Shown one piece after another: positions 23,546-34,327 of a DNA stretch of 64,000 nt. Under the pieces are notes generated by a model. The model was not told the origin of the DNA. It saw only the letters and a program-made list of their open reading frames with translations, and searched no databases. How positions within the stretch are numbered: the first letter of the stretch is position 1; each line of letters opens with the position of its first letter. Source of the DNA: Polydactylus sextarius (taxonomy: Eukaryota; Chordata; Actinopteri; Polynemidae); NCBI GenBank assembly GCA_016801845.1, contig CM028931.1, positions 12,037,587-12,101,586 on the forward strand, written 5' to 3'. The translations under genes were made by a program, and so were the position numbers.

Positions 23546-23733
23546 TGAGACAAACCAGGAAACAGGTAGTTGTTGTTTGTTCGTCAGAGCAGAGACACAG
23601 ACTGAAACACAGTCGATCAGATTCACCTTCCCATCAAACTAACAACTTCCTCTGAGTGAGTCCAGCTACAGGAGAGAAACGTGGAAACTACAACACTGCT
23701 GCTTCAACCTGACAACACGTCTGCAAACAGAGG
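23546..23733 (+). other. TRIM copy 2 non-coding first exon
   Basis: Matches 1091-1280 almost base for base. Donor GTGAGT starts at 23734, acceptor ends at 23826. The ISRE-like GAAAGTGAAA is at 23758-23767. Confidence 0.65.
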
Positions 23734-23843
23734 GTGAGTCTGACAAAGACCACAACTGAAAGTGAAAGTAAAGTGAAGTTATGACTCCTGTATCTTGACT
23801 GTACTTCCTTTCTGCTGTGTTTTCAGCTTCAATCAGAGACTAA

Positions 23844-25238
23844 ATGGCTTCGAAATTAGAGAAGGATTTCTGCTGTCCAGTCTGTCAGGAGGTCTATAGA
23901 GATCCTGTTGTTCTGTCATGTAGCCACAGCTTCTGTAAAGACTGTCTGAAGAACTGGTGGAGAGAGAAACCAACACCAGACTGTCCAGTCTGTAATAGAA
24001 GATCTTCAAGACCAGATCCACCCTGTAACCTGGTGTTGAAGAACCTGTGTGAGACCTTTTTACTGGAGAGAGATCAGAGATGTTCAGAGGATCTCTGCAG
24101 TCTGCACTCTGAGAAACTCAAACTCTTCTGTCTGGATCATCAACAACCAGTTTGTCTCGTCTGCAGAGATTCAGAAACACACATCAACCACAGCTTCAGA
24201 CCCATTGATGAAGCTGCTCGACAACACAAGAAGAAACTTGAGGAAACTCTGGAGCCTTTAAAGAAGAAGATAAAGAGTTTAGAACAAGTTAAAGTGAAGT
24301 TTGATCAAACAGTAAAACACATTAAGGTCCAGACCCAACGCACAGAGAAACAGATGAAGGAGCAGTTTAAGAAGCTGCACCAGTTTCTAGAGGAGGAAGA
24401 GGAGGCCAGGATGGCTGCACTGAGGGAGGAAGAGGAGCAGAAGAGTCAGAGGATGAAGGAGAAGATGGAGGCTCTGAGCAGAGAGATAGCAGCTCTGTCA
24501 CACACAGTCAGAGCCACAGAGGACGAGCTGAGAGCTGAAGACGTCTCATTCCTGATCAACTACAAGGCTGCAGTGGACAGAGTCCAGCGGCGCCCCCTGC
24601 TGGAGGATCCACAGCTGCTCTCAGGAGCTCTGATAGACGAGGCCAAACACCTGGGAAACCTCACCTTTAAGATCTGGTACAAGATGAAGGACCTGGTCTC
24701 CTACAGTCCTGTGGTTCTGGACCCAAACACTGCTGGTCCAAGACTCCTCCTGTCTGGAGATCTGACCAGTGTGAGACGAGGACTGAGTCCTCAGCTTCCT
24801 GACAATCCAGAGAGAGTCGGTTATTACTGGTCTGTCCTGGGCTCTGAGGGTTTTAACTCAGGGACTCACATCTGGGACGTTGAGGTTGGAGACAACAAAC
24901 GTTGGACTCTGGGTGTGTTAGCAGAGTCTGTCCAGAGGAACAGAGACATGAGGTCTGGACTATGGAGACTAGCGTTCTTTGAAGGTGAATATTCAGCAGA
25001 GTCACCATCAGTTCCAGACACTGATCTACCAGTGAAGAAGATCCAGAGGATCAGAGTGAATCTGGACTGGAACAGAGGGAATCTGTCGTTCTCTGATCTT
25101 GATACTAACACACTCATACACACCTTCACACACACTTTCACTGACAAGATGTTTCCATACATTTACACTTTGGATGATGATCAACCAGTGAAGCTGTTAC
25201 CAACGACGGTGGAAGTGACAATGAATCAGATCAGTTAG
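23844..25238 (+). CDS. TRIM family E3 ubiquitin ligase, PRY-SPRY class, copy 2
   Basis: 464 residues in one exon, with the same domain order and the same zinc ligands as copy 1: RING 10-53, B-box2 about 85-116, coiled coil about 120-235, PRY-SPRY about 285-461. The first ~270 residues differ from copy 1 at only five positions (R4K, E7K, A71T, and Q-to-R and R-to-Q changes near 125 and 165). Differences then cluster in SPRY: nine substitutions in residues 369-390, then identity to about 435, then a divergent end with a one-residue insertion. Such a cluster fits a variable target-binding loop of SPRY, as in TRIM5alpha and fish TRIMs (family knowledge). The coding region extends to the AATG...ATCAGTTAG end shared with copy 1, and AATAAA follows at 25416-25421. 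Likely a cytoplasmic ubiquitin ligase of innate immunity; target unknown. Confidence 0.93.
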   Translation: MASKLEKDFCCPVCQEVYRDPVVLSCSHSFCKDCLKNWWREKPTPDCPVCNRRSSRPDPPCNLVLKNLCETFLLERDQRCSEDLCSLHSEKLKLFCLDHQQPVCLVCRDSETHINHSFRPIDEAARQHKKKLEETLEPLKKKIKSLEQVKVKFDQTVKHIKVQTQRTEKQMKEQFKKLHQFLEEEEEARMAALREEEEQKSQRMKEKMEALSREIAALSHTVRATEDELRAEDVSFLINYKAAVDRVQRRPLLEDPQLLSGALIDEAKHLGNLTFKIWYKMKDLVSYSPVVLDPNTAGPRLLLSGDLTSVRRGLSPQLPDNPERVGYYWSVLGSEGFNSGTHIWDVEVGDNKRWTLGVLAESVQRNRDMRSGLWRLAFFEGEYSAESPSVPDTDLPVKKIQRIRVNLDWNRGNLSFSDLDTNTLIHTFTHTFTDKMFPYIYTLDDDQPVKLLPTTVEVTMNQIS

Positions 25239-25415
25239 ACACGAGAGATTTGTTTTTTTGTAGTTTAACACGTTTCTTTTCTTCTGTCTATAGTCAAACT
25301 TTTCACTTGTGTAGATACACGAAGAACAGAAGTAAAAGTGTCTTCGGTTCAGTGTTTTTGTAAATGATTATTGGGTCAAATTGTGGCCTTTGATGTTGAG
25401 AAGTTAAACTTCCAT

Positions 25416-25421
25416 AATAAA
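25416..25421 (+). terminator. Poly(A) signal candidate for TRIM copy 2
   Basis: AATAAA about 180 bases past the stop codon. Confidence 0.5.
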
Positions 25422-25527
25422 GTTTGCTACAACTGATTCAGATGTTTCATGTCATCATTAATGCTCAGTCAACTCAGTGCTCGACTCAAAGACTCCACCT
25501 TTCACCTGAGACGAAGCATGAAACAGT

Positions 25528-25562
25528 TTGTTTGTTTGTTTGTTTGTTTGTTTGTTTGTTTG
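25528..25562. repeat. (GTTT)n microsatellite
   Basis: About eight GTTT units. Confidence 0.93.
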
Positions 25563-25569
25563 CTGGTGG

Positions 25570-25709
25570 TCATCAGTGGAGAGAGAAACAAAGACAGAAA
25601 CAATCAACTAATAATGAGTCACTGCGTCATGTTGAGTCCAGCTACAGGAGAGAAAAGTGGAAAACTACAACACTGCTGCTTCAACCTGACCACACTCCAC
25701 ACACTGAAG
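25570..25709 (+). pseudogene. Orphan TRIM 5'-UTR exon
   Basis: GAGTCCAGCTACAGGAGAGA, the ACAACACTGCTGCTTCAACC stretch and CCACACACTGAAG followed by GTGAGTCTGAC (donor at 25710) match the first exon of the RING-only copy at 22460-22540. No RING exon follows, so this is the remnant of a fourth duplication, or an alternative first exon of a gene no longer present. Confidence 0.65.
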
Positions 25710-25769
25710 GTGAGTCTGACAAAGACCACGACCCAGAGTTTGTAGAGAGGGGAGGGGAGACACGACTGG

Positions 25770-26795
25770 TGTTAATTTCAGCTTGTTCAAGTTGTTTTAT
25801 TGTGTTTGTCACTTGTTAATAAATTCACTCAGTCTGATCTTTATATTTTGATTTATTTGTATCAATCTTGGTGGTGTTAACATTTTCTAGGGGCCTAGTT
25901 ATTATAGTTTTGTTTGTTTGTTTTTCATCTCAGTCTCGTTATTCTTCTCACCTCCTTAATTTGTGCACTTACAATGAAATCTGAGCACCCATAAAAACAT
26001 GTTTACCCTGAGTTTTAAATATATACAAATATAATATTAACTCCTTAAAGGCAACTTCAATAAACATATGTACTGTTCGTGACCTGGTGTTTTAACTTTT
26101 TGTTGCAGTTCAGATTGTTACTGTGATGATGTGTTCAGACATGAACGGACACGTCGGTGCCATGTGAAAACATCTCGACAAGAATGAAAAACAACGTGAG
26201 TCACGATCGCCTTCGATCGGCTGAGATTCCCTACTTTACGTTGGGTCTGAATATATCATAACATTGCTTTGAGAAACAGCGAACACTTTAATTAATGGTC
26301 ACGGCATCAAAGCACATTTCAATATGACAAAGGAAAGAAAAAGCATGAGATGGAGAGAGAGAGGGTGAGCGAGCAGTAGTAATTGGTGTGAGGCTGTTTG
26401 GGAGGCAGATGAGAGCAGAGTTAACGAGCTGAGCCTCCAGCACCAATTAAACAACAACCTGCAGACGTGGACCGGAGAGAGACGCTGCAATTAAACACAC
26501 ACTCGGTTCAAGGTGAGGTGTCAGGAAGAGTGTTTTTATTCTGATTCTGGTGTTTCTGAGTAATGTTGATCAAACTAGACAGGAAAAAAAAGAGAAGGAG
26601 GGACTGACTGGAGGTGTCAAGTCTTGTTGATGTGGAGGAGGAAGAAGCTACAACAAGGTGCTGCACCGTCAGTGGCCACAGGGGGCGCAGCGTCACTGAC
26701 AGTCTTTCTTCTGTTGGCTAACGTGGGTAACAGGCGACACAACGGAGACAAAGCTAACGACGACGACCAAAACAACGACTTAAGAGTCGTAATCA
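25770..26795. other. Intergenic; candidate conserved non-coding element 26270-26480
   Basis: No gene. The 26270-26480 stretch is complex, with TTAATTAATG, AGTAATTGGTG and CACCAATTAAAC, a homeodomain-rich pattern seen in vertebrate enhancers. Unproven. Confidence 0.3.
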
Positions 26796-26799
26796 AAGT

Positions 26800-27775
26800 T
26801 TGGTAAAGATGGCTGCCACCGAGTGGTGAAGACGCAAAATACTACGGCTTATGCTAACACAGCTGTAGTACTCATTTCAGCCTCTAGAGGGCCATACAAT
26901 ACCCACAATGAAGAACTGCATAAAACAAACCAATGTCAACAACAAAAACCACAGAGACGACTGAAAAAATGTCACCAAATCTTGGTAAAGATGGCTGCCA
27001 CCTAGTGGTGAAGACACAAAATACTACTACTTGTGCTAACACAATTGTAGTAGTAATGTCAGCCTCCAGGGGCCAAAACAATAAGTTCAATTTCACCCAT
27101 ACGAAGAGCGAACAAACCAACGACAACAACAAAAACTACAGGGACCGAAATAACGTCACCATCAAAGCTCGGAAAAGATGGTTGCCCCCTAGTGGTGAAG
27201 AAGCAAAATACTACTACTTGTGCTAACACAACTGTAGTAGTAATGTCAGCCTCCAGGGGGCGATATAGTAGTTCCCTCCTTGTCTTCTGCTCTAGTGGAG
27301 TTGCAAAAATGCTAACTTTTAAGACAAGATCCACAGAAAAAAGTGTATGGACGTCGTAATCTTATTGAAGGAAAGATGGCTGCCACCTAGTGGTGAAGAC
27401 GCAAAATACTACAACTTATGCTAACACAACTGTAGTACTCATGTAAACCTCTAGGGGGCAAAACGATACGTTCAGTTTTACTGAAAAAGCTAACAATAAA
27501 AACAAATAAAGACAAACTGAAATAACGTCACAATCAAAGCTTGGTAAAGATGGCTGCCACCTAGTGGTGAAACAAAAAGTAGTACTTACGTCAGCCACCA
27601 GGGGCGATACAACACGTTCTGTTTGAAGATTAAAAAGATTCTGTATCGTCTTTACACAAAAACTGACAACAAAATTACAAACAAACACTCAAGTGTTTTC
27701 GCTAAACTAGCTAGCGACCACACCTACAACATGCTACGTGTTACTGCCCCCTAGTGGTGAAAAGATGAACTAGTA
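26800..27775. repeat. Six tandem ~185-bp units with CTCF-core sites
   Basis: Units start at about 26813, 26995, 27182, 27380, 27554 and 27744 (spacing 174-198). Most contain CTGCCACCTAGTGGTGAAG, then AAATACTAC, GTAGTA, CAGCCTCYAGGGGGC and an AACAAAAAC/ACGTCAC spacer. The reverse strand of each start is a CTCF core: 26995-27008, 27380-27393, 27554-27567 and 27744-27757 match CCASYAGRKGGCRS fully; 26813-26826 and 27182-27195 have one mismatch. Confidence 0.85.
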
Positions 27776-28365
27776 TTTCATTGTTGTTGTTGTTTTTAGC
27801 TGAGTTTCAGCTTTGATTTCCAGAAAAACAGATTGGTCTGAGATTTGTCTGCACTTTGATCTGACATTTTATTTATTAACTCGACTGTGAACAACAACGT
27901 CTACCGGCTGATTATCTGTCGTCTGTCTGCTGCACCGACTCTGACCTGCTCTCTAATTATTACTCTGTGTGTGTGTGTGTGTCTGTGTGTGTGTGTGTAT
28001 GTGTGTGTGTGTGTGTGAAACGATAAGGGCCTGTGGGGAAAGATAACAGTTATTATCGCCCTCTGTGGTCAACCCCCCCCTCTACACACACAGGTCAATT
28101 TACAGCTAGCAACTGTAGACTTGCTTGTATCCCAGTGGGCTCTATTACTGTGTGTGTTGGGCCGTGCACTGATGGCCTACACACACACACACACATACAC
28201 ATACACACACACTTTCAAAACACACACACACGTACACAAACAACATGGGCATTGTGGGCACAGAGGTGGGTAATCAGCGTGCAAACACAAAGACGCTGGC
28301 GAGCAGGAAAACACGCAGCGGCTCATGCAAACGTGTTGTAATATGTGAACACAGTCGCACAAACA

Positions 28366-28397
<32 letters not shown>

Positions 28398-28790
28398 CGG
28401 AGCAGAGGTGAGTAAACAGTCTCACACACACACACAAATATGTGAATATACACAGCTTATTGTGCGTGTCTGCTGCCACTAGGAGGCGCTAAAGTCAAAG
28501 CCTCGATAAATCACAAGCAACATGTTTATTTTTCATTTTCGTGTTTATTTATTTGTGTTGGAAACGAGACAAGATGGCCGACGGCGCCACTTCCTGACGC
28601 CATGACGCCATCTTGGCATAAGTACACAGTGTACGTAGTCTTCTACATGGACGAGCACTAACAGAAGTATCTGGACTGAGACACACTGACAGACTCAACC
28701 AGGAAGTAGAGCCACTGTGTTAAGCCCCGCCCCCGACCAATCAGGAGCCAGTGTCATCTGCCAATCATCAACCATCATCATTTTTATCAC
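27776..28790. other. Intergenic with GT/CA patches and YY1-like words
   Basis: GT runs near 27966-28016 and 28371-28396, and CA runs near 28180-28230. AAGATGGCCGAC (28571) faces a GCCATCTTGGC (about 28606), a YY1-like pair on opposite strands. CCACTAGGAGGCGC at about 28476 is one base off the CTCF core. No gene supported. Confidence 0.5.
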
Positions 28791-28809
28791 TTTAATAAGT
28801 AAAATTACC

Positions 28810-29081
28810 AATACCACTACTATAAATACTACTACTACTACGAATACTAGTAATACTACCATTCTCAATACTACTATATTCAATACAACTACTATTACTA
28901 CTACTAATACTATAAATACTACTACAACAAATACTAGTTTTAATACTAATATTATTACGACTACTATTGCTATCACTACTATCAATACTACTATTAATAC
29001 TACTACTACTACTGTCAATACTATGAATGTACTGTTACTACTACCACTACTGCTGGTACTAATACTTCTACTACTACTACA

Positions 29082-29122
<41 letters not shown>

Positions 29123-29156
29123 CAATAACTACTACTACTACTACTACTACTACCAA

Positions 29157-29245
<89 letters not shown>

Positions 29246-29290
29246 TTACTAGCACTACTACTAGTACTACTACGACTGCTTCTACTACTG
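28810..29290. repeat. (ACT)n trinucleotide tract, imperfect to pure
   Basis: About 480 bases of ACT-based triplets with ATT/AAT interruptions at the left and a nearly pure array at about 29050-29250. The long Thr- and Val-rich frames in it are artefacts. Confidence 0.95.
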
Positions 29291-29371
29291 CTGCTGCTTA
29301 TATCAGTAATGCTGTTACTTTAACATTTGGTAACCATGGTAACACATGTATGTACATGTACATCATCATTA

Positions 29372-29426
<55 letters not shown>
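29372..29426. repeat. (CA)n microsatellite
   Basis: About 27 CA units; GT runs also at 29501-29526 and 29803-29828. Confidence 0.95.
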
Positions 29427-29429
<3 letters not shown>

Positions 29430-29989
29430 ATCAACCGCCAATTAAAGTTGTTTGTCAGAGAAAAATAATTAAAGTTGCTTCGTCACTGATGTCGCTGGAT
29501 GTGTGTGTGTGTGTGTGTGTGTGTGTTCTTGTAGGATTATTTTTATTGTGAATTATTGTGTTGTGTTTAAAAAAATAAATAAAAACAATAATAAGTTCAT
29601 TTTAAAAAAGTTCATTCTCTCTCATTTTTTATAAAATATTTAGAGCCACATTGACACGAACACACACACACACACACACACTGTGTGTTTACAGACAAAC
29701 ATTTGGAGTAAAACATGATGTAAAATAATCATCTGGAGGAAAAACAACACTTGTTTTCCATCAAAACAATTCACAAACACATGATTTATGAATTTGGGTG
29801 GTGTGTGTGTGTGTGTGTGTGTGTGTGTTCAGTGGGAGGTCTGTTTCTTAAGCGCAGCACAATCACTCTAACATTCATAACAGCTGATTAAAGCTTCACA
29901 TCCACTCTGCTGCTGTTTGTTACTGTTATTATTGTTGATGTGAACATGTTAAATATTTATTACGACTTTAAAAAAAAAACAACATAATT
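29430..29989. other. Intergenic, AT-rich
   Basis: No gene. A short complex stretch at about 29840-29900 (GCGCAGCACAATCACTCTAA, GCTGATTAAAGC) might be a small conserved element. Confidence 0.4.
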
Positions 29990-30098
29990 CATCGTCTCTA
30001 CAGTCTCAGCGGGTCTGCTACGTTCCCTGTAAACACTCACAGTTTGTCTCTACACGTCGCTGAATTATATAAGTTTGCTTTTATTTTGAAATGTTTGA
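29990..30098. repeat. 109-bp direct repeat, left copy
   Basis: Matches 31040-31148 end to end with equal length and only a handful of mismatches. It brackets the 30-bp minisatellite. Confidence 0.9.
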
Positions 30099-30109
30099 AA
30101 GTAAATACG

Positions 30110-31035
30110 ATGGCACCAACGTTAGCTGAGTAACGTTAATGTTAGCTGTGATTATTTAAGTGAAGTTAACATTAGCTGTTATTAGCTAAGTGATACTAAC
30201 GTTAGCTGTGATCACCTAAGTGAAGCTAACGTTAGCTGTGATTACCTAAGTGATGCTAATGTTAGCTGTGATTACCTAAGTGAAGCTAACGTTAGCTGTG
30301 ATTACCTAAGTGAAGCTAACGTTAGCTGTGATTACCTAAGTGAAGCTAACGTTAGCTGTTTTAGCTAAGTGATGCTAACGTTAGCTGTGATTACCTAAGT
30401 GAAGCTAACGTTAGCTGTGATTACCTAAGTGATGCTAATGTTAGCTGTGATTACCTAAGTGAAGCTAACGTTAGCTGTGATTACCTAAGTGAAGCTAACG
30501 TTAGCTGTTTTAGCTAAGTGATGCTAACGTTAGCTGTGATTACCTAAGTGAAGCTAACGTTAGCTGTTTTAGCTAAGTGATGCTAACGTTAGCTGTGATT
30601 ACCTAAGTGAAGCTAACGTTAGCTGTGATTACCTAAGTGATGCTAATGTTAGCTGTGATTACCTAAGTGAAGCTAACGTTAGCTGTTATTAACTAAGTGA
30701 AGCTAACGTTAGCTGTGATTATTTTGTGATTATCATAGCTTCACTTAATTTTGGCATCAGTTAGCTAACAGCTAACAATAGCCTGACTTAGATAAGTGAG
30801 GCTAATGTTAGCTGTGATTATCTAAGTCAAGCTAACATTTGCTGTGATTGTCTTAATAAAGCTAAGGTTAGCTGTGGCTGGCTAAGTGATGCTAACGTTG
30901 GCTGTGTTTAGCAAAGCGGTGCTAGAGTTGACTGTGATTAACAAAGTAAAGCCAATTTTAGCTGTGCTTATCGTAGCTTCACTCAGCTAATCATAGCTAA
31001 CGTTAGCTATACTTAGCTAATCTTAGCTAACGTTA
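30110..31035. repeat. 30-bp GCTAACGTTAGCTG minisatellite and decayed tail
   Basis: Regular units of about 30 bases (GTTAGCTGTGATTACCTAAG plus TGAAGCTAAC) from about 30110 to 30720, then diverged units to about 31035. GCTAACGTTAGC is itself a perfect palindrome, so each unit can fold. Shorter TTTTAGCTAAGTGATG variants recur in a higher-order pattern. Confidence 0.93.
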
Positions 31036-31039
31036 GCTT

Positions 31040-31148
31040 CATCGTCTCTACAGTCTGAGCTGGTCTACTACGTTCCCTGTAAACACTCACAGTTTGTCTT
31101 TACACGTCGCTGAATTATATGAGTTTGCTTTTATTTTGAAATGTTTGA
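31040..31148. repeat. 109-bp direct repeat, right copy
   Basis: Partner of 29990-30098; offset exactly 1050 bases. Confidence 0.9.
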
Positions 31149-31585
31149 GCCTTGGGCTTCGTGTTTATGTTTAATAAACAATCGCAGCAGGATGCATCAT
31201 CATCATCATCAGAGTAAAGTCTGTGATGTATATGAATCATACCGGAGCTGTATGTTTTACACTTTCTGTGTCGAGGCCTCGGGCGTCACATGGCAGCAGG
31301 ATGCTGCTCTGTTGTGTTAATATTGACGTGTTTATGTTCTGTAGGTGGAAGTTGAAAACGCTGGTGTTTGTGTTTATTTACTTCAATAAGAAAAGTCATG
31401 AAAGAAAAAGGAAACTGGAGAAAAAGAAAAAAATACAGCTCTACGGATGAAGACAGCTAGCGTTAGCTATGTTAGCTTCACTTAGCTAGTCAGAGCTAAC
31501 GTTACAGCTGTCTAAAGCCTGGTAGCGTTAGCTCATTATGTCCTGATCTAAAGCACTGAACTTGGTGCTAACATTAGCATGTTTT
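31149..31585. other. Intergenic, nothing recognised
   Basis: No supportable gene; CAT repeat near 31195-31209. Confidence 0.5.
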
Positions 31586-31870
31586 TAACAAACCTAAGTG
31601 TTAGCATTAAATGTTCAGAACTAGCTATTATAGCATCCAACTTTATGCTAACATTATCATTTTAGCAAAAAATACAAATTCAGCTTTATGCTAACATTAG
31701 CACATTAGCAAAAAAACAGGAACAAATATATGCTAACATTAGCACATTAGCAAAAAACAGGAACAAATATATGCTAACATTAGCACATTAGCAAAAAACA
31801 GTTTTAGTGTTATGCTAACATCAGCTTTTTAGCTTAAAACAGTACCAACTATATGCTGACATTAGAACCA
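31586..31870. repeat. TATGCTAACATTAGC tandem repeat
   Basis: Units of roughly 41 bases (TATGCTAACATTAGCACATT, AGCAAAAAACAGGAACAAA), about six copies; the middle ones are nearly identical. Confidence 0.8.
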
Positions 31871-33819
31871 TCATCATCGTCACACATCATGTGACCAACA
31901 GCAGTGGCGCTACGTTAAACGTTAGCTGTCCATTAGCTCGCTGGCTAACATCCATTAGCCAACCTGATCAACAGAAGAAACCTCACGTTCAGCAGATTTA
32001 GCTCCTTGAGCTCAAACATTTACAGATTCTTTCAGCTCAAATGTGAGAACACACATGCAAATAATATCCGCGACAGTAATAATAAAACCCCCCGAAGCTT
32101 CATTTGAACCCTGACTGCTTCATGTACACGACAATGAGGATATAAAAAGGGAAATGACAAGTTGTTGAAGTGTGTGTTGGTGTCGTCATGATATCGTATC
32201 AGTCCAGTGTCGCTGGTGTTTGTTGTTTTTGTTGTTGGAGGAAAATAATCAGACAAACACAAACAACAAAGTCCTGAAGTTTCTGAATCACAGCAAACAC
32301 AATTTGCAACCGTAACCCAGGGGCATGCAAACACACACTAAAACACACTAACACACACTAACACACTCATCATTGTGAAGCTCAGGGTGACAATGACGCC
32401 CACCGACGAGCGCGAGCTGCTTCCCCCAGTGAGTTTTATGTAAATATTGACGGGCGTTGACGCCTGCAGCCGTGCCACCGTGCAGGAGCTGTCAGCTTTC
32501 ATATTTCCATTTCCTTTGACATATGTTGATGAAGACGAGATGGAAGTGACGCTGCAAAAGGTGACAAGTCTCGTGCGTGATTTTATCTTGTGTTGAAACC
32601 TGTCACGTTAGTTTACAGCTCCGCTAACGAGCTATCGGGCATTTTTAAAAACCTGAAGTTGAAGCTCACATCACATCACATCGCATCCACCTGTCACAGG
32701 TAAAGTTTCTTCTGTCAACATTAACATGACACCAACTCACAGATTAAACAATAAAAGTGTAACAATATGTGGTTGATGTGATGAAAGCAGCTAAAAGATG
32801 AAACAAATGAACCCAAAAGAAGAAAAAACACAAACCTTTACCGTTAGCTTCACTTAGACGATCACAGCTAACGTTAGCTTAACTTAGCTAATCAGAGCTG
32901 ACGTTATGTCCGTCTTCAGCTTCCTGACTTTGGCTCCAAAAAGCAGGATCCATCTTTATGCTACGACTAACTTCTTTATACCTGGCTACCATTACGATTT
33001 TAACAAATCCAACCCATTTAAACCATGTTTAAAACTAGCAAACATTAGCATCTTAGCAAAAAGCAATATCTAGAGTTAAAGAAAACAAAGCTACGCTAAA
33101 ATAACCAAGCTAACTTAGCATGGTTATCCTTTGAGCTAACTTATCATTATTATTTACATGGAGGCTCATGTGCTAAAGCTACATCCTCCAACTCCTCCTG
33201 GAGTTTGTAGATGTTAAATTCAAACAACCAGTGACCTTTGACCTCATAAATCAATCAATCCAAGTGAACGTTTGTGTCAAATCTGAAAAGATCCTTAGAC
33301 AAATATTAGTTTTTACCACGTTAAACTGACACCTCAAACACTTGAACCAGATATAAAACAACAAACTATCACTTCATCAAACTTCGAAACTATCTATAAA
33401 ACAATAAATATATATATAATAAAAAACAAAACTAATTTCTCCAGATGTTGTAGTTCTATTCCAGAACATCTGTGTCCCGTCACCTTTTATAGCGTAGCTT
33501 CAGAGACGCGGTGAAGGCGACAGTCTCAGAGATGATTAAATAAAGACTGTTTGGTAATTTATTCCAACGTGTTGCCGTGGAACATATGTTGTGAGATAAA
33601 AAAAAAAAAAACACACACACACACACACTGTTCCTCTTGAGGACGCCTTTTGTTATCAACTCGTTAATGTGCCTTAAAAATAAAAACCAACGAGCAAGGA
33701 CAAAGTTAACATGTTTGTCCTGGTTCCTAATATATGGGGTATAAATTAAATGTAAAAAAATATATATATTTTGGTTGGAAATGATAACTTTTTCTATAAA
33801 AATGATACAAAAGATGTTT

Positions 33820-33823
<4 letters not shown>
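31871..33823. other. Intergenic; candidate non-coding element 32390-32560
   Basis: The 32390-32560 stretch is complex (GTGACAATGACGCCCACCGA, TTTATGTAAATATTGACGGG, GCTTTCATATTTCCATTTCC) and resembles conserved non-coding DNA. The rest is AT-rich with TTAGC-type repeats. No gene seen on either strand. Confidence 0.35.

Positions 33824-33894
<71 letters not shown>
33824..33894. repeat. (AT)n microsatellite
   Basis: About 35 perfect AT units in an AT-rich flank; can form a cruciform. Confidence 0.97.
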
Positions 33895-33897
<3 letters not shown>

Positions 33898-34168
33898 ATG
33901 TGAATATTAAATAAAACTTAATCCACTTAAATTAAATTAAATTAATAATTAAAATAAATAAACGCCAAAATTATCAAATCAATCAAGGATCAATAACTAA
34001 AAGAAAAAAAGAAGAAAAAAAACGGAAATGTAACCTGTTCACTTCCGGTCAGTACCTATCACTTCCGGTTGGATCTTCCTTTGCGTTACAGTTCGGAATT
34101 AATCACCTTCACGAGCGGATCAATACAGGATCTTTACAACAACAAATAGAAGAAGTTTACAAACTTAC

Positions 34169-34327
34169 CCCCGGTACCGGCAGCACGTCCACTCCCGTTA
34201 GAAGATGTTTCCACTGAGTTTCGGACGTGAACGAGGTGTTTCCTCCTGGATTAACAACACGGACGCCATCTTTAGTTTTCATCTTCCAAAACGTTTCCGG
34301 TAAGCTGTGCGCTACGTGCGCCGCCAT
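34169..34327 (-). CDS. Possible minus-strand first coding exon, unknown gene
   Basis: On the minus strand an ATGGCGGCG start in strong context (AAAGATGG) opens exactly 53 codons and meets GGGGTAAG, a good donor, in phase 0. The peptide begins MAAHVAHSLPETFWKMKTKD and ends VDVLPVPG. Balanced composition and a CpG-rich, ETS-word-rich (ACTTCCGG) setting support a real first exon. Against it: no second exon was recognised to the left, I do not know the protein, and the first 37 bases recur at 34903-34939 as part of a repeated block. Treat as a candidate. Confidence 0.35.

Noticed and set aside
28695..29445. Very long Thr-rich and Val-rich open frames on both strands
   Set aside because: They are read from the ACT triplet repeat; no stop codons arise because of composition, and no domain or splice context exists.
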